A stretch of 64,000 nucleotides of DNA from contig NC_016631.1 of assembly GCF_000178955.2 (NCBI RefSeq), positions 4,092,001-4,156,000 of the forward strand. The letters are read 5' to 3'. Each line of letters begins with the position of its first letter. The stretch's first letter is position 1. A program made the translations under genes and the position numbers. The notes under the pieces were generated by a model. That model made no database searches and was not told the origin of the DNA. It saw nothing but the letters and a program-made list of their open reading frames with translations. This DNA is from Granulicella mallensis MP5ACTX8. GTDB lineage: Bacteria; Acidobacteriota; Terriglobia; Terriglobales; Acidobacteriaceae. Shown here one piece after another: positions 52,421 through 60,900 of the stretch.

Positions 52421-52722
52421 GTGTATCGACCGGTTCCCCGTAACGAGATCTCTGACGCAGTTGCGCATCTCCGTGACTTGCATCGCCAGTTCAAGCCGTC
52501 GAACGACCGCGAACGCTATGCCTTCGAACGATGTGAACTCGTAACGAAGCACCTCCTCTCCAACCTAAGCCGCATGGGAAACCATCCGACGCTGAGCCTG
52601 CTGCTCGAGATTGCAGATATCTTCTCGTTGACGATCGAAGGCGCGCACCGGCTCTTTGGATACGATCTGGGTGGGATTCGAGAGTATGACCTGCGATTGA
52701 ACGGTAGTCGAACCCATATTGA
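52421..52722 (+). pseudogene. 5' part of an HTH/S24-like regulator, truncated at a junction
   Basis: GTG start. About 100 residues look like a genuine protein N-terminus: a helical segment ADIFSLTIEGAHRLFGYDLG followed by REYDLRLNGSRTHIE. I recall this start from longer acidobacterial proteins that continue with a LexA/S24-like peptidase region; here the coding pattern ends near 52,720. The frame then runs antisense through a pilin gene fragment to a stop at 52,837. A deletion or inversion joined two gene starts head-on. Family naming is tentative. Confidence 0.5.
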
Positions 52723-52921
52723 AAGTCCCCATGAGCGTTTGCGCCCCAGAGAAGTCCATCGTGCCTTGCGCATGCGCTGCGTTCGAGAGCGTAAGTGCAA
52801 ACAGAGCGGGAGCGATTGCGCGGGCCGCGCAGAGTAGGTTTTGTTTGGTGAAGGGCTGCGCCAATCGCGTGGCCAAGCGGGCTGTGCTACTAGGGATGAC
52901 AACACGATCTTTACTGAACAT
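52718..52921 (-). pseudogene. 5' fragment of a VirB2/TrbC-like conjugal pilin gene
   Basis: ATG at 52921 has GGAGGTG nine bases upstream. The sequence gives an amphipathic N-terminus, a hydrophobic signal region (APALFALTLSNAAHAQG) and then MDFSGAQTLMGTF, which fits the start of mature VirB2/TrbC pilins. The two membrane helices that should follow are missing: after GTFN the frame reads the reverse strand of the neighbouring regulator fragment, up to a stop at 52565. Only the signal peptide and first residues of the pilin survive, so the gene cannot work. Confidence 0.6.
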
Positions 52922-52984
52922 CGGCACCTCCATCGACTGGTCTCAGTCGGGAATATGCCGTGATGATTGAGCTCGCACTTGGCC

Positions 52985-53034
52985 TGCGTCTAATACCTAA
53001 TATTTATCGGGTGATAGCTCCCAAATATCACCTC
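52985..53034 (-). promoter_or_regulatory. operator-like element, left copy
   Basis: It contains GGTGATA-N9-TATCACC at 53010-53032, a T-N11-A palindrome typical of LysR-type sites. Read on the minus strand the wider block continues CGATAAAT and GTATTAG-like sequence and matches the block at 54253-54300. It faces the pilin fragment about 90 nt away. Confidence 0.6.
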
Positions 53035-53062
53035 GTTCTATCTCGCGCCAATACTTTGACTT

Positions 53063-54079
53063 CTAACTTATGAGCGCCATTTGAACTGGCCCATTTTTCT
53101 CGCGCTGTGCAGGGCGCATTCCATTTGGAATAGAAGCCTGTGAAGGGATGGATACTTTATTCAGTGCTGTCTCTTTGCCAATCTGAGTTTGGGAGAGCTG
53201 TTTCACGAGACGCTTAACCAAGATTGGAACGGTCTTTGGATGGCGAGTTTTGCGATAGATGAAGGCTGTATCCACCGTCCAATCCACACCGGCAATCGGA
53301 CGAGTCGTTAGTTCTTCATCGAGGTTTATTCCCTCACGGATCAACGCGAAGCCATGCCCTCCTTTGACCAGAGTCTGCATCTCGGAAGGATGCGAGGCGC
53401 ACGAATAATCTTCAATCTTCACACCGGCATCTCCGAGGAGTTCCAGCAATCTCTCGTGAGCATCTGGATGTCGTTGCGGATGATAGAGAACCGCAAGATT
53501 ACCCTGCAAATCGGCGACCTGTAGAGAAGCTTTCGCCGCGAAGGGATCGTCTCTCCGTAAGCAAGCCACGAGCCGGTCACGCCGTAACTCTTCGATACGT
53601 AGATCCGGATGACGCAATGGCAACGTCACAATGGCGGCATCGACCGTTCCTGACACAACTTCTTCCGCCAGGTGCGCCGTGTCTCCATGTGTTGGTCGTA
53701 CCGGGCAGACGGGAAGAATCTCCTTGTGTAGATCGCAGAAGCTTTGGAACAAGCTCTGATCAATCAGAGGGCTGCATCCGAATCGAACAGAACTAACCTC
53801 GCCGCGCTCAATCGCTATGAGGGCATCGACAACCTCATCGCGGGTCTCTAGTAGGAACCGAGCTAAGACCTTGAATGCGACGCCAGTTTCCGTGGGCCGA
53901 ATACGCCCGCCCTTTACCTTGCGAAAGAGACGCACTGAAGCGTTCTCTTGGAACTGCCTGGCCTGAACGCTGAGATTCGGTTGTGCGGTACGCAATTCCT
54001 CCGCAGCAGCACGGAATCCCTGTCGTTCCAGAATCGTCAGCAAATATTTGAAATGGCGAAGCTCGGCCCATTCATACAT
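53063..54079 (-). CDS. LysR-family transcriptional regulator
   Basis: 338 residues from ATG at 54079; the open frame reaches 54166. The N-terminal winged helix-turn-helix (ELRHFKYLLTILERQGFRAAAEELRTAQPNLS, shown only as landmark positions 4-35, with AAAEELRTAQPNLS the recognition part) is followed by the long linker helix and a periplasmic-binding-like effector domain beginning at VRFGCSPLI. SGTVDAAIVTLPL and GGHGFALI are typical of that domain. The C-terminal tail is longer than usual. The gene is bracketed by two matching operator-like inverted repeats facing outward, so it probably controls a pilin operon on one side and the HTH gene on the other. Confidence 0.88.
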   Translation of the reverse strand: MYEWAELRHFKYLLTILERQGFRAAAEELRTAQPNLSVQARQFQENASVRLFRKVKGGRIRPTETGVAFKVLARFLLETRDEVVDALIAIERGEVSSVRFGCSPLIDQSLFQSFCDLHKEILPVCPVRPTHGDTAHLAEEVVSGTVDAAIVTLPLRHPDLRIEELRRDRLVACLRRDDPFAAKASLQVADLQGNLAVLYHPQRHPDAHERLLELLGDAGVKIEDYSCASHPSEMQTLVKGGHGFALIREGINLDEELTTRPIAGVDWTVDTAFIYRKTRHPKTVPILVKRLVKQLSQTQIGKETALNKVSIPSQASIPNGMRPAQREKNGPVQMALIS

Positions 54080-54252
54080 ATCCCACCGCTCGACTAGTAG
54101 TATTGCTCTCGACTCAATTCCAAATGAGCGGGCTAACCGCGTCTCCGCCTGTGGAAATTCTGGCAATATGGTTCCCTGTTATCAACAGGAAAGTTTGTTT
54201 TGGCCATATTTACGCCGCGCGGAGAGAGGCTTACTTTCGACGAAGTTGCCCT

Positions 54253-54300
54253 CAGGTGATAGGTGGAACGTATCACCCGATAAATGGAATGTATTAGACA
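54253..54300 (+). promoter_or_regulatory. operator-like element, right copy
   Basis: GGTGATA-N9-TATCACC at 54255-54277, followed by CGATAAAT and then GTATTAGAC. The same string occurs in reverse orientation at 52985-53034. It faces rightward toward the HTH gene, about 150 nt away. The GATA-N9-TATC core fits the LysR T-N11-A rule. Confidence 0.6.
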
Positions 54301-54301
54301 G

Positions 54302-54322
54302 GCCTCTCTTTTCGAGAGAGGC
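54302..54322 (+). other. strong hairpin in the leader of the HTH gene
   Basis: GCCTCTCT-tttcg-AGAGAGGC, an eight-pair stem with a five-base loop. No T-tract follows. It could be a transcript-stabilising or attenuating structure downstream of the right operator. Confidence 0.35.
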
Positions 54323-54448
54323 TGTAGACCTACAGCGCGGTTACATTCCGCAAAGCTACAGTTTCAAGGAACACCAATGATTTAGCGGGCCCTTTTTCAA
54401 ATGTGATCCGTGACTCGACACACTAAATGGCAAATTGGAGACTCCAGT

Positions 54449-54691
54449 ATGCAAGACGTGAATCTTACAAGCAGAAAACCACCGATGCATCCGCATATGC
54501 CCAACAACCAACGGTTGCTCGTGGGCAGAAGGGAGGCAGCAGGGCTGCTTTCAATCAGCGCACGCGCCCTAGACTACCTGGTCGCGAACAAGCGGCTTTC
54601 GAGCAGACGGATCGGGTCACGTGTTCTCATTCCTCTTTCAGACTTGCAGCGATTCGCTCGTGGAGACCATCCGGAGCGTCTTGCAGGCTGA
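54449..54691 (+). CDS. excisionase-type helix-turn-helix protein
   Basis: 80 residues from ATG at 54449 with GGAG ten bases upstream; the frame opens at 54410. The segment LLVGRREAAGLLSISARALDYLVANKRLSSRRIGSRVL (landmarks: GRREAAGLLSIS and RRIGSRVLIP) is a MerR-like winged helix of the HTH_17/excisionase type, which usually bends DNA for site-specific recombination or regulates a mobile element. It lies 2.3 kb from an integrase gene, though panE and two other genes lie between. Confidence 0.78.
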   Translation: MQDVNLTSRKPPMHPHMPNNQRLLVGRREAAGLLSISARALDYLVANKRLSSRRIGSRVLIPLSDLQRFARGDHPERLAG

Positions 54692-54856
54692 TCGATGACG
54701 CCACTATCTCCTCACCTGAACGAACGGCGCTCCCTGATTTCGTACTTCCGTGGCAATCGACATTCAGGGCAGCCCGACGTTAGGCATAAGTGACGAAAGG
54801 CGTGTTCGTGCGGACCAACTCTTTGGTTTTGGAGCTTGGTGAACTCTCGGCTCCTG

Positions 54857-55723
54857 CTAGATGGCTTCGAGAAGAGCGAGCAATAGGCTGTTTCGCGGCG
54901 TCGGAATATTACGCTGCCGTCCGTGGCGAACTATAGCGCCGATGCGAGCGTCCGTCTCCATCGGGCGGCCAGCAAGTCGATCGGCCAAAAGCGAGTTCAC
55001 GGAGTCGATAGGGTAATTGCGGTATTGAGTGAGCACTTTCTGTGGGATATCCTCGTCGAGGATCGCTCCTACAGCGCGGCCTACGGCGGCGCACTCACTC
55101 ACGACCTCGAGCGTCGCCTCACCGATCGCCTCATCCTGAAAAACACCAGCAGGTTTGCCCAAAAGCGCAGAGATCGAACCGGCGGAGTTTATACAAAGTT
55201 TGCGCCAGGCGGCGGAAAGAAAGTCAGCGGTCAGAGTGATCTGCGCGGCTGAGCCCTGAAATAGGGCCGCGAAAGATCGGCCAAGCACATCTGCCTGTAT
55301 GAATAGCTCAGCGGGTCCGCGTTGGTGCACGCTCTCGGGTGCTCGGCGCTCGGCTGGGCAATCGATAATGACAGAGACGATCTGGTCCCTCTGTACATAG
55401 GAAGCAAACCGTTCGCGATGCTCCACTCCATTCTGAATCACCGCGACGGGAGCACCTTGCCTGCAGAAATGTTCGACCCATGCACCGGCACCCGGAGCAT
55501 CGTAAGTCTTGGTGGCAACTATGACCCAATCCACTGACCCCGCCTGTGAAAGGTCGGTAAGGTTCGAGTAGGAAATGTTGATGCTTCCTTCAGGCGTCTC
55601 AACATTGAGGTGAGAGAGAGGACGTCGCGTACATAGTATAAGTTCGTGCTGTTCGACGGACTGTAGTAGCGCAGCGACGACAGATCCGATTGCGCCCACT
55701 CCCACGATTGCGATCCGTGCCAT
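54857..55723 (-). CDS. panE: 2-dehydropantoate 2-reductase (ApbA/PanE family)
   Basis: 288 residues. The family reduces ketopantoate to pantoate with NADPH in pantothenate synthesis. The Rossmann motif GVGAIGSVVA is at the N-terminus, IVATKTYD and IQNGVEH follow, the catalytic Lys is in AWRKLCINS, and the C-terminal helix has SLLADRLAGRPMETD. Many family members act on other 2-keto acids, so panE is a family-level name. It points away from the neighbouring HTH gene and has no visible operon partner. Whether it works with the cluster's panD for CoA supply is unclear. Confidence 0.85.
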   Translation of the reverse strand: MARIAIVGVGAIGSVVAALLQSVEQHELILCTRRPLSHLNVETPEGSINISYSNLTDLSQAGSVDWVIVATKTYDAPGAGAWVEHFCRQGAPVAVIQNGVEHRERFASYVQRDQIVSVIIDCPAERRAPESVHQRGPAELFIQADVLGRSFAALFQGSAAQITLTADFLSAAWRKLCINSAGSISALLGKPAGVFQDEAIGEATLEVVSECAAVGRAVGAILDEDIPQKVLTQYRNYPIDSVNSLLADRLAGRPMETDARIGAIVRHGRQRNIPTPRNSLLLALLEAI

Positions 55724-55901
55724 AGCACCATTATGGCAGGATAGGCATCACGTTCCAATCATCTCATCTCTGATAGGTCGTCTTATAGCGACCGAATTTC
55801 GATCGGGAGAAGCACGTTGGTTTCTCTAAAGGCAACATGGTAGAAAAGGGCATGAGCTCCTGCGCTCTCGACACGAAGACTGTAATTCCAAGGAAAGAGC
55901 T

Positions 55902-56156
55902 ATGCCAGGATTCGAGAGGATGGACGTAGATGACGTGGTCGTGAGGATGCTGGCCGGTACTGTCCCGATGAAGCTGCGTGTATCCAAGGTCACAAACCAG
56001 GTCATCACTTGTGGCGACTGGGAATTTGATCGGGCAACGGGCGCGGAGATCGACGAGTTATTGGGCTGGGGGCCTCCTCCACTCACGACCGGAAGCTATC
56101 TTGATCCATCCAAGACGGAGCTTTCCAATCCGACGGCGAATTCCAGGGAAAACTGA
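55902..56156 (+). CDS. small conserved hypothetical protein
   Basis: 84 residues, ATG at 55902 with AAGGA upstream. The middle reads LRVSKVTNQVITCGDWEFDR followed by GAEIDELLGWGPP. I recall similar short proteins in Terriglobia, with no known function. There is no signal peptide or membrane segment. Its stop overlaps the next start (TGATG), so it is co-translated with the 257-residue gene. Confidence 0.65.
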   Translation: MPGFERMDVDDVVVRMLAGTVPMKLRVSKVTNQVITCGDWEFDRATGAEIDELLGWGPPPLTTGSYLDPSKTELSNPTANSREN

Positions 56157-56929
56157 TGCTGAAATCAGAACTCAGGGCGGGCGTCGAATATGCTTTTCGT
56201 GAGAAACGGGTTTCGGGAACTCCCCTCACGAGGATCAAGCTGCTTCAGTATGTCAGGGGAGCCAGGTGGAAGGCCGAATGGATCGACACCCATCCCGGTC
56301 TGGTCGATTATGTGACTACCGCTCAAATCCTGGTTCCTTGGAAGGAACACAAGCAGTTTCAACAAGAGGAGACCGATCTAGCTCATCTACGTGAATACAA
56401 CTTCTCACACGGATATGACGGGAATTTTCCCGTATGTCAGGCCCTTCAGCAGGTGTACGAAAACGTGGAGGATCGGATCAGCTACGATCGCGGGATTCTT
56501 CAAACGACTTTGGAGTCGTTAAACCGGCTTCGCGTGCGTAGTCAACTTTCCGAGTACACACTTCAATCCCCTGCGTTCGAAGGTCGAGACGGCTTCTTAC
56601 GGCTGCCACACGATCAAGCTGAAGAACTCGCTCGCAATTTCTGCATGGTCAAGCCTGCCCCCGTATTGATCGGTATTGAGACGACAGAGCGGAACTGGTC
56701 TATGGACGTTGCTCGCCCAGGAAATGAGTATCTCGTTCCCCTGCTGAATCAATACCGTGCGTCATGGGCGATCATTCGCCAGTGGTGCGGTTCTGACGCA
56801 GCAGTGGCGGAACGAGATAAGCGGATCGAGATTCTTGAGCGGCTGGTATGGGACGCCATCTATGCCCTGCAAAAGGCCGGATTAGACACTGAAGCTGCAA
56901 GGTTGAGGCGCACAATCGATAGTCATTAA
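56156..56929 (+). CDS. hypothetical protein
   Basis: 257 residues, not recognised. The N-terminus (VEYAFREKRVSGTPLTRIKLL) and a basic/aromatic region resemble small DNA-associated regulatory proteins but no fold is evident. The C-terminal 50 residues are helical with heptad-like spacing (AERDKRIEILERLVWDAIYALQ). No membrane segment. The gene overlaps its upstream partner and converges on the integrase, ending 34 nt from it. Confidence 0.6.
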   Translation: MLKSELRAGVEYAFREKRVSGTPLTRIKLLQYVRGARWKAEWIDTHPGLVDYVTTAQILVPWKEHKQFQQEETDLAHLREYNFSHGYDGNFPVCQALQQVYENVEDRISYDRGILQTTLESLNRLRVRSQLSEYTLQSPAFEGRDGFLRLPHDQAEELARNFCMVKPAPVLIGIETTERNWSMDVARPGNEYLVPLLNQYRASWAIIRQWCGSDAAVAERDKRIEILERLVWDAIYALQKAGLDTEAARLRRTIDSH

Positions 56930-56963
56930 GCTCTTGTCCGTAGCTCAAGTCCCGGTGAGCCCT

Positions 56964-58004
56964 TCAACGGATCTTCGGATCTAGCTTCTCGATCGCTGCT
57001 TGATTGTGCTCCGGAGCAAGATGGGCGTACCGTACGGTCATCGAGATCGTCTTGTGCCCCGCAAGTTCTTGAGCTGTTCTCAAATCGACTCCGGCCATGA
57101 CCAATCGACTGATGAACGTGTGGCGCAGTGCGTGCCATGTGAAGTTCGACACCTTTGCGTCCTCAACTACTCGATCAAACCAAGCCCTCGAATCGTTAAG
57201 ATCCCGACCATATTTCGACTGAAAGATCCGGCCCTCATGCGGCCGATCTGCGTGCAGTTCTTCGAACGCCTTCACGCAGGTTTTATTCATTGGTATTTCT
57301 CGGCTGCTCCCATTCTTCGTCTCGTCGAGGAGGATGCGCTTGCGCCGGAAAGAGACCTGGCCCCACTCCAGGCTGTACTGCTCACTCTTTCGCATTCCCG
57401 TGTTCAGGGCGATATCGAGTTCAGGCATATGCCGAGGGCAACGAAGGTCGATAGCTTCGCGAATCTTCGCTTCCTCCTCGGCAGAAAGGAAGCGTAGGCG
57501 CGCATTCTTCTCTGGCCGCTGCTCTACGAGCCGAGCCGGATTGCCTGAGACCTTGCCGTCGGCGAATGCGATTTTGAATGTCTTACCGAAGACATTTTTG
57601 TAGCAGTTCTTCGTCGCCGGCGACCAGTCATATTTCTTCAGCCAGGCGTCAATCTCCGAGGGCTTGATTTCTTCGGCAACTCGATGACCGAAATCCTTAA
57701 GAATGATATTCATCCTTATGCGGAAGTTCTTGACGTCCTTGCGGCCGTGTTCGATATACCACTCAAGAGCATGCTTCCCGATCTCCTCGAACTTCACCCC
57801 CTTGTTCTTCATGTTCGCAGGCATCTTCGCGCCGCGTAGGGCGTCTGCACGACGGATTCGGTAGAGGTCGACTGCGTCGCTTTGCCGGCCTACCTTTTCC
57901 CGGTGTTCGCGACCATCGACGTAATAGCGAATCCACCAGATCTCCGAGCCAGGCACCTTCTCGAATACGCCACGCTCTTTTCGGATCACCTTTTTTCTCG
58001 GCAT
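56964..58004 (-). CDS. tyrosine recombinase (phage/island integrase)
   Basis: 346 residues. An N-terminal arm-binding part and SAM-like core-binding domain (about 70-150) precede the catalytic domain. Catalytic residues are visible: Arg in NTGMRKSE, His-x-x-Arg in HALRHTFISR, and His...Tyr in GHKTISMTVRYAHL. The protein cuts and joins DNA at an attachment site. It begins 144 nt from a 3' fragment of a tRNA-Leu gene, the usual target of such enzymes, so this is the integrase end of a genomic island. Confidence 0.94.
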   Translation of the reverse strand: MPRKKVIRKERGVFEKVPGSEIWWIRYYVDGREHREKVGRQSDAVDLYRIRRADALRGAKMPANMKNKGVKFEEIGKHALEWYIEHGRKDVKNFRIRMNIILKDFGHRVAEEIKPSEIDAWLKKYDWSPATKNCYKNVFGKTFKIAFADGKVSGNPARLVEQRPEKNARLRFLSAEEEAKIREAIDLRCPRHMPELDIALNTGMRKSEQYSLEWGQVSFRRKRILLDETKNGSSREIPMNKTCVKAFEELHADRPHEGRIFQSKYGRDLNDSRAWFDRVVEDAKVSNFTWHALRHTFISRLVMAGVDLRTAQELAGHKTISMTVRYAHLAPEHNQAAIEKLDPKIR

Positions 58005-58087
58005 CCAGCTACCCTCCTCAAATCGACGATAGCAAATGAGGTACAGACCAGCACCAAAACCGGCACCAGTAGGTTTAGGGCATGAAA

Positions 58088-58110
58088 AAGCCTCCCGGGT
58101 CGAGAGGCTT
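58088..58110 (-). terminator. Rho-independent terminator downstream of the tRNA-Leu fragment
   Basis: On the minus strand AAGCCTC, nine bases, GAGGCTT and then a T-run (TTTTTCAT) make a textbook intrinsic terminator. It lies 38 nt beyond the 3' CCA of the tRNA-Leu fragment, as expected for the terminator of a tRNA transcript, and 81 nt upstream of the integrase start. Confidence 0.75.
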
Positions 58111-58147
58111 GGGTCTTTGCAACCTATTCATTTGATGAAGCATATCT

Positions 58148-58202
58148 TGGTGCCGGGAGGGGGGGTCGAACCCCCACGAGGTTGCCCTCGGCGGATTTTG
58201 AG
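58148..58202 (-). pseudogene. 3' fragment of tRNA-Leu (attachment-site remnant)
   Basis: The minus strand carries the anticodon loop CTCAAAA (CAA), a long variable arm (GAGG-GCAA-CCTC), a T-arm (GGGGG-TTCGACC-CCCCC) and the acceptor 3' half TCCCGGCACCA. That is 55 nt of a type II tRNA-Leu with encoded CCA. The matching 5' half (GCCGGGA, D-arm, anticodon 5' stem) is absent: upstream bases do not pair. This is what site-specific integration into a tRNA leaves behind. Confidence 0.85.
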
Positions 58203-58797
58203 ACCGTAGGAGCCTCAAGTTTACCAGCCCAGAATCATATGGATACAGCAACTTATGAAACTTCATCGTTCAGTTCCGTAGGGTTTTTTGAGGGTCTGTG
58301 GGTTCGATTTGGACAAAGTTTGGGCCAAGTCCATCCGAAGCATTTTCTCCTCGCTTTCAATATATCAAGCAGATCGCAATACAGCATAATGGCCAGCACG
58401 GCCGTACTGAAAGGAGCAATCCCATCTTTGCAATTGGGCAGTCTGCCAAACAATTCCTGACGAAGCAATTGTCTTCGCACTGCGGCGACAATTGAACTGA
58501 ATCCGATCGTCCTCAGTCATCGAAGTCGGAGCTTGCTGTTCCAGCACGGGGTCACAGCCGAGGATTCATTTCTGAAGTTTCCGGCTATCCATTGGTTCGC
58601 CGCAAGTACATCGAGAGCAAGTTCAATCTGATTGCGCGTGAACCGTTTCTTGCGCTCATTCCAGACGTAGGTTTTCCGGATCACATCCATGAGGTCGTTA
58701 GCGTTAAGTTGTTTTACCACCCAATTCACAGTTGAAAGCAACTCAAGACCAAACGGAGTCTCGAACCCGTCGATAAGATTGAGATGTCAGCTAACTC
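58203..58797. other. 595-bp junction region with at most a decayed gene
   Basis: Immediately right of the tRNA fragment. The best open frame is 58517-58741 on the minus strand (74 codons), whose middle (VIRKTYVWNERKKRFTRNQ) looks protein-like, but there is no clear start signal and it may be a remnant. The rest shows no gene. Confidence 0.35.
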
Positions 58798-60900
58798 CTA
58801 GGACTGCTCCGGAAGAATAAGGTCCGCAATCAACTCAGTCCGCTCGAGAGCCGGCAAGGTGTCTGGCACGGTCGCTTCTGCCTCAACTGCAGACACAGGA
58901 ATCAAATTGGCTTCTGGTCTTGCGGCTGCGGCCGGAGTCACGCCTGGTGAAGGAATTTCGCCACCACGTGATTTCGAGTCAAGACAAAGCATGAGAGGCT
59001 TCTCGCAAACATACTGATCAGTCATCAATTTACTGCTGATTACCATGATCGCTTTCAAGGGTTCACATGGCGCATCTGTACCAGGTTTTAGCGCAGCGAA
59101 CGGCTTCCTCAATTCGTCGAGTTTTGCCTGACTCAGCTCGATCTTCCTCAGTTCTGCAATCTTCTGCGCGAGCTTCTGTTTCGGCTTTCCTTTCGTTTCT
59201 TTCTCGCGAGCTTCCTCCAATAGATCAATCGCAGACTTTACCGCATCCGGAAGCCTTAGTAAAAATTCACCGGTCAACTGGAAAACATGTTCACTGCGAG
59301 TCAAGAAAGATACGCAAAGTTGGTCCGTACTCAGAGACTCTTCCAGCAAAACATGGACTTGCCCATCTACTCCTCGGGCGCACAGTTTAGCTCCTAAGTT
59401 CCTATAGATTGGAGGTCCGACCGGCAAGCCGATTCGTCCCATGTCGTTGAAGTACATCCGTTGAACATCGAGAGCGAATTCGGGGTTCAATCTGCGCTTC
59501 CTCGAAAAGCCTTGATCCGCAAGAGACTTGGCAATCGAACCTAAATCATGGGTTGTGGATCTCTTGAAGTACCATTGCACTGCTGATGTCGAAGCTCCTT
59601 CAATCGCCACGAACTCAGTCCGTGACGGAAGATCCTTCCACGGCCTATCGTACTTGTGAAGCACGCCGGGGATTAGTAGCACCTTTTGCTCAGGATCGAA
59701 TCGGCGAAATTTGGGTTGCGCTGGCGTGCAGATCAAATCACATTCAGCTGTGGCGACCAAGAGTACAGATTCTCCTTTTACAAAAAGATCGCCGAAATGA
59801 ATATCAACTGGAACATTGCCTCCATCAGGAAACGCCTCTTGCGTGGCTTGCGGATGTCTCCGGAGGTCCGCAGTCGGTTGCGAGACCACGCCTAGGAACA
59901 GCTTAGTGAATTCCAACGATGGCGCTTCTTGATGAAAGCTGAGTTGGTCAAAACTAAGCGTATCTACAACTTGATCGTCAGTGAGGGTCCGTCGACGAAA
60001 CTCTTGATTGAAGAAACTAGCTAGAAGGCTAGAGACGTAGTCACTTAGCGAGACACCCTCTTTGGCCAACGTAAGTTGATGAATGTATCCAAAGTCGTCG
60101 ACGGTAAGACCTTGCAGACGGGTCTTTAGACCGTTCAAAGCCTCGGAAGCTGCAATTTCGATGTTCGAAACAAATTCTGCAATCGCTTCACCTTGGGGAT
60201 AAGTCTTTGTCACCAGATAGAGAAAAACCTCAAGAAGGCCTAGATCTATAAGATCTTTCTTGGGAATGTAGTGAAACATGCCGCCTACGAAATTTGCTGC
60301 CTCACGAAACGTTGCCTTGTCCTCATTGGTCAGTTCTTGGCGATTCGACATCAGAATGATGACAGGCTTAGCCTTTGAACCGCTGTAGAGTTCGATAATT
60401 CGTTGACCCAACCGTTTCGCAATTTGCAGCGAGCTTTCCCGTTTTGTACCATCAAGGAAATAATCAATGAAAAGAATTTGGGCGGATGCGTCTGGGAGTT
60501 CACGTTCCGCGGCGACTTCCAATACTGCCCTCCCTAAGGGACCCTCGAGATGCTTTTTGAGTCCCCCTAGAATTTTCAATGTAGAGTTCCTTGCAATATT
60601 GAGCGCCTCCAGTTCCGCCCTAAGTGCAGGATCGGTAGGGGCGAGCTTCCATAGGAGCTCCCATACTTCCTGTGTGACATCCTCCGCGTCTGCCATCGGC
60701 ATCCCAGTTGCTTCGACTTGCGCAAGCAAGGCACCGTTCGCAATCAGAATCTGGTAGATCGACTCTGCTACATCTTCATCGACATCGTCGAACGTCGGCA
60801 GATCGTTGTAGGCATCGTCAATAATCACCACTTTCTGCAAGTGGTGATTATCCAAAAGAGTTGCTATATCGCGAACGGTCTCTGCAGCGGCAACGGTCAT
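58798..60900 (-). CDS. receiver-domain protein with a large unrecognised C-terminal region
   Basis: 700 residues. The N-terminal third has the residues of a response-regulator receiver domain, stretched by a long insertion: acidic pair in KVVIIDDAYND (about 27-28), phospho-acceptor Asp in ILFIDYFLDG (about 145), Ser in IILMSNRQ, and Lys in YIPKKDL. The other 450 residues have no motif I recognise; a segment with VATAECDLICTP may be a metal or nucleotide site. The ATG follows the stop of the histidine-kinase-like gene with no gap, so the pair is translationally coupled and presumably forms a phosphorelay. The output is not a DNA-binding domain that I can see. Confidence 0.75.
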   Translation of the reverse strand: MTVAAAETVRDIATLLDNHHLQKVVIIDDAYNDLPTFDDVDEDVAESIYQILIANGALLAQVEATGMPMADAEDVTQEVWELLWKLAPTDPALRAELEALNIARNSTLKILGGLKKHLEGPLGRAVLEVAAERELPDASAQILFIDYFLDGTKRESSLQIAKRLGQRIIELYSGSKAKPVIILMSNRQELTNEDKATFREAANFVGGMFHYIPKKDLIDLGLLEVFLYLVTKTYPQGEAIAEFVSNIEIAASEALNGLKTRLQGLTVDDFGYIHQLTLAKEGVSLSDYVSSLLASFFNQEFRRRTLTDDQVVDTLSFDQLSFHQEAPSLEFTKLFLGVVSQPTADLRRHPQATQEAFPDGGNVPVDIHFGDLFVKGESVLLVATAECDLICTPAQPKFRRFDPEQKVLLIPGVLHKYDRPWKDLPSRTEFVAIEGASTSAVQWYFKRSTTHDLGSIAKSLADQGFSRKRRLNPEFALDVQRMYFNDMGRIGLPVGPPIYRNLGAKLCARGVDGQVHVLLEESLSTDQLCVSFLTRSEHVFQLTGEFLLRLPDAVKSAIDLLEEAREKETKGKPKQKLAQKIAELRKIELSQAKLDELRKPFAALKPGTDAPCEPLKAIMVISSKLMTDQYVCEKPLMLCLDSKSRGGEIPSPGVTPAAAARPEANLIPVSAVEAEATVPDTLPALERTELIADLILPEQS

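Larger units (their letters stand above)
54080..54448. other. regulatory region between the LysR gene and the HTH gene
   Basis: A 369-bp non-coding stretch between divergent genes. It holds an inverted repeat CCTGTT-atc-AACAGG at 54175-54189, the right operator-like copy at 54253-54300 and a strong hairpin at 54302-54322. Confidence 0.6.
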
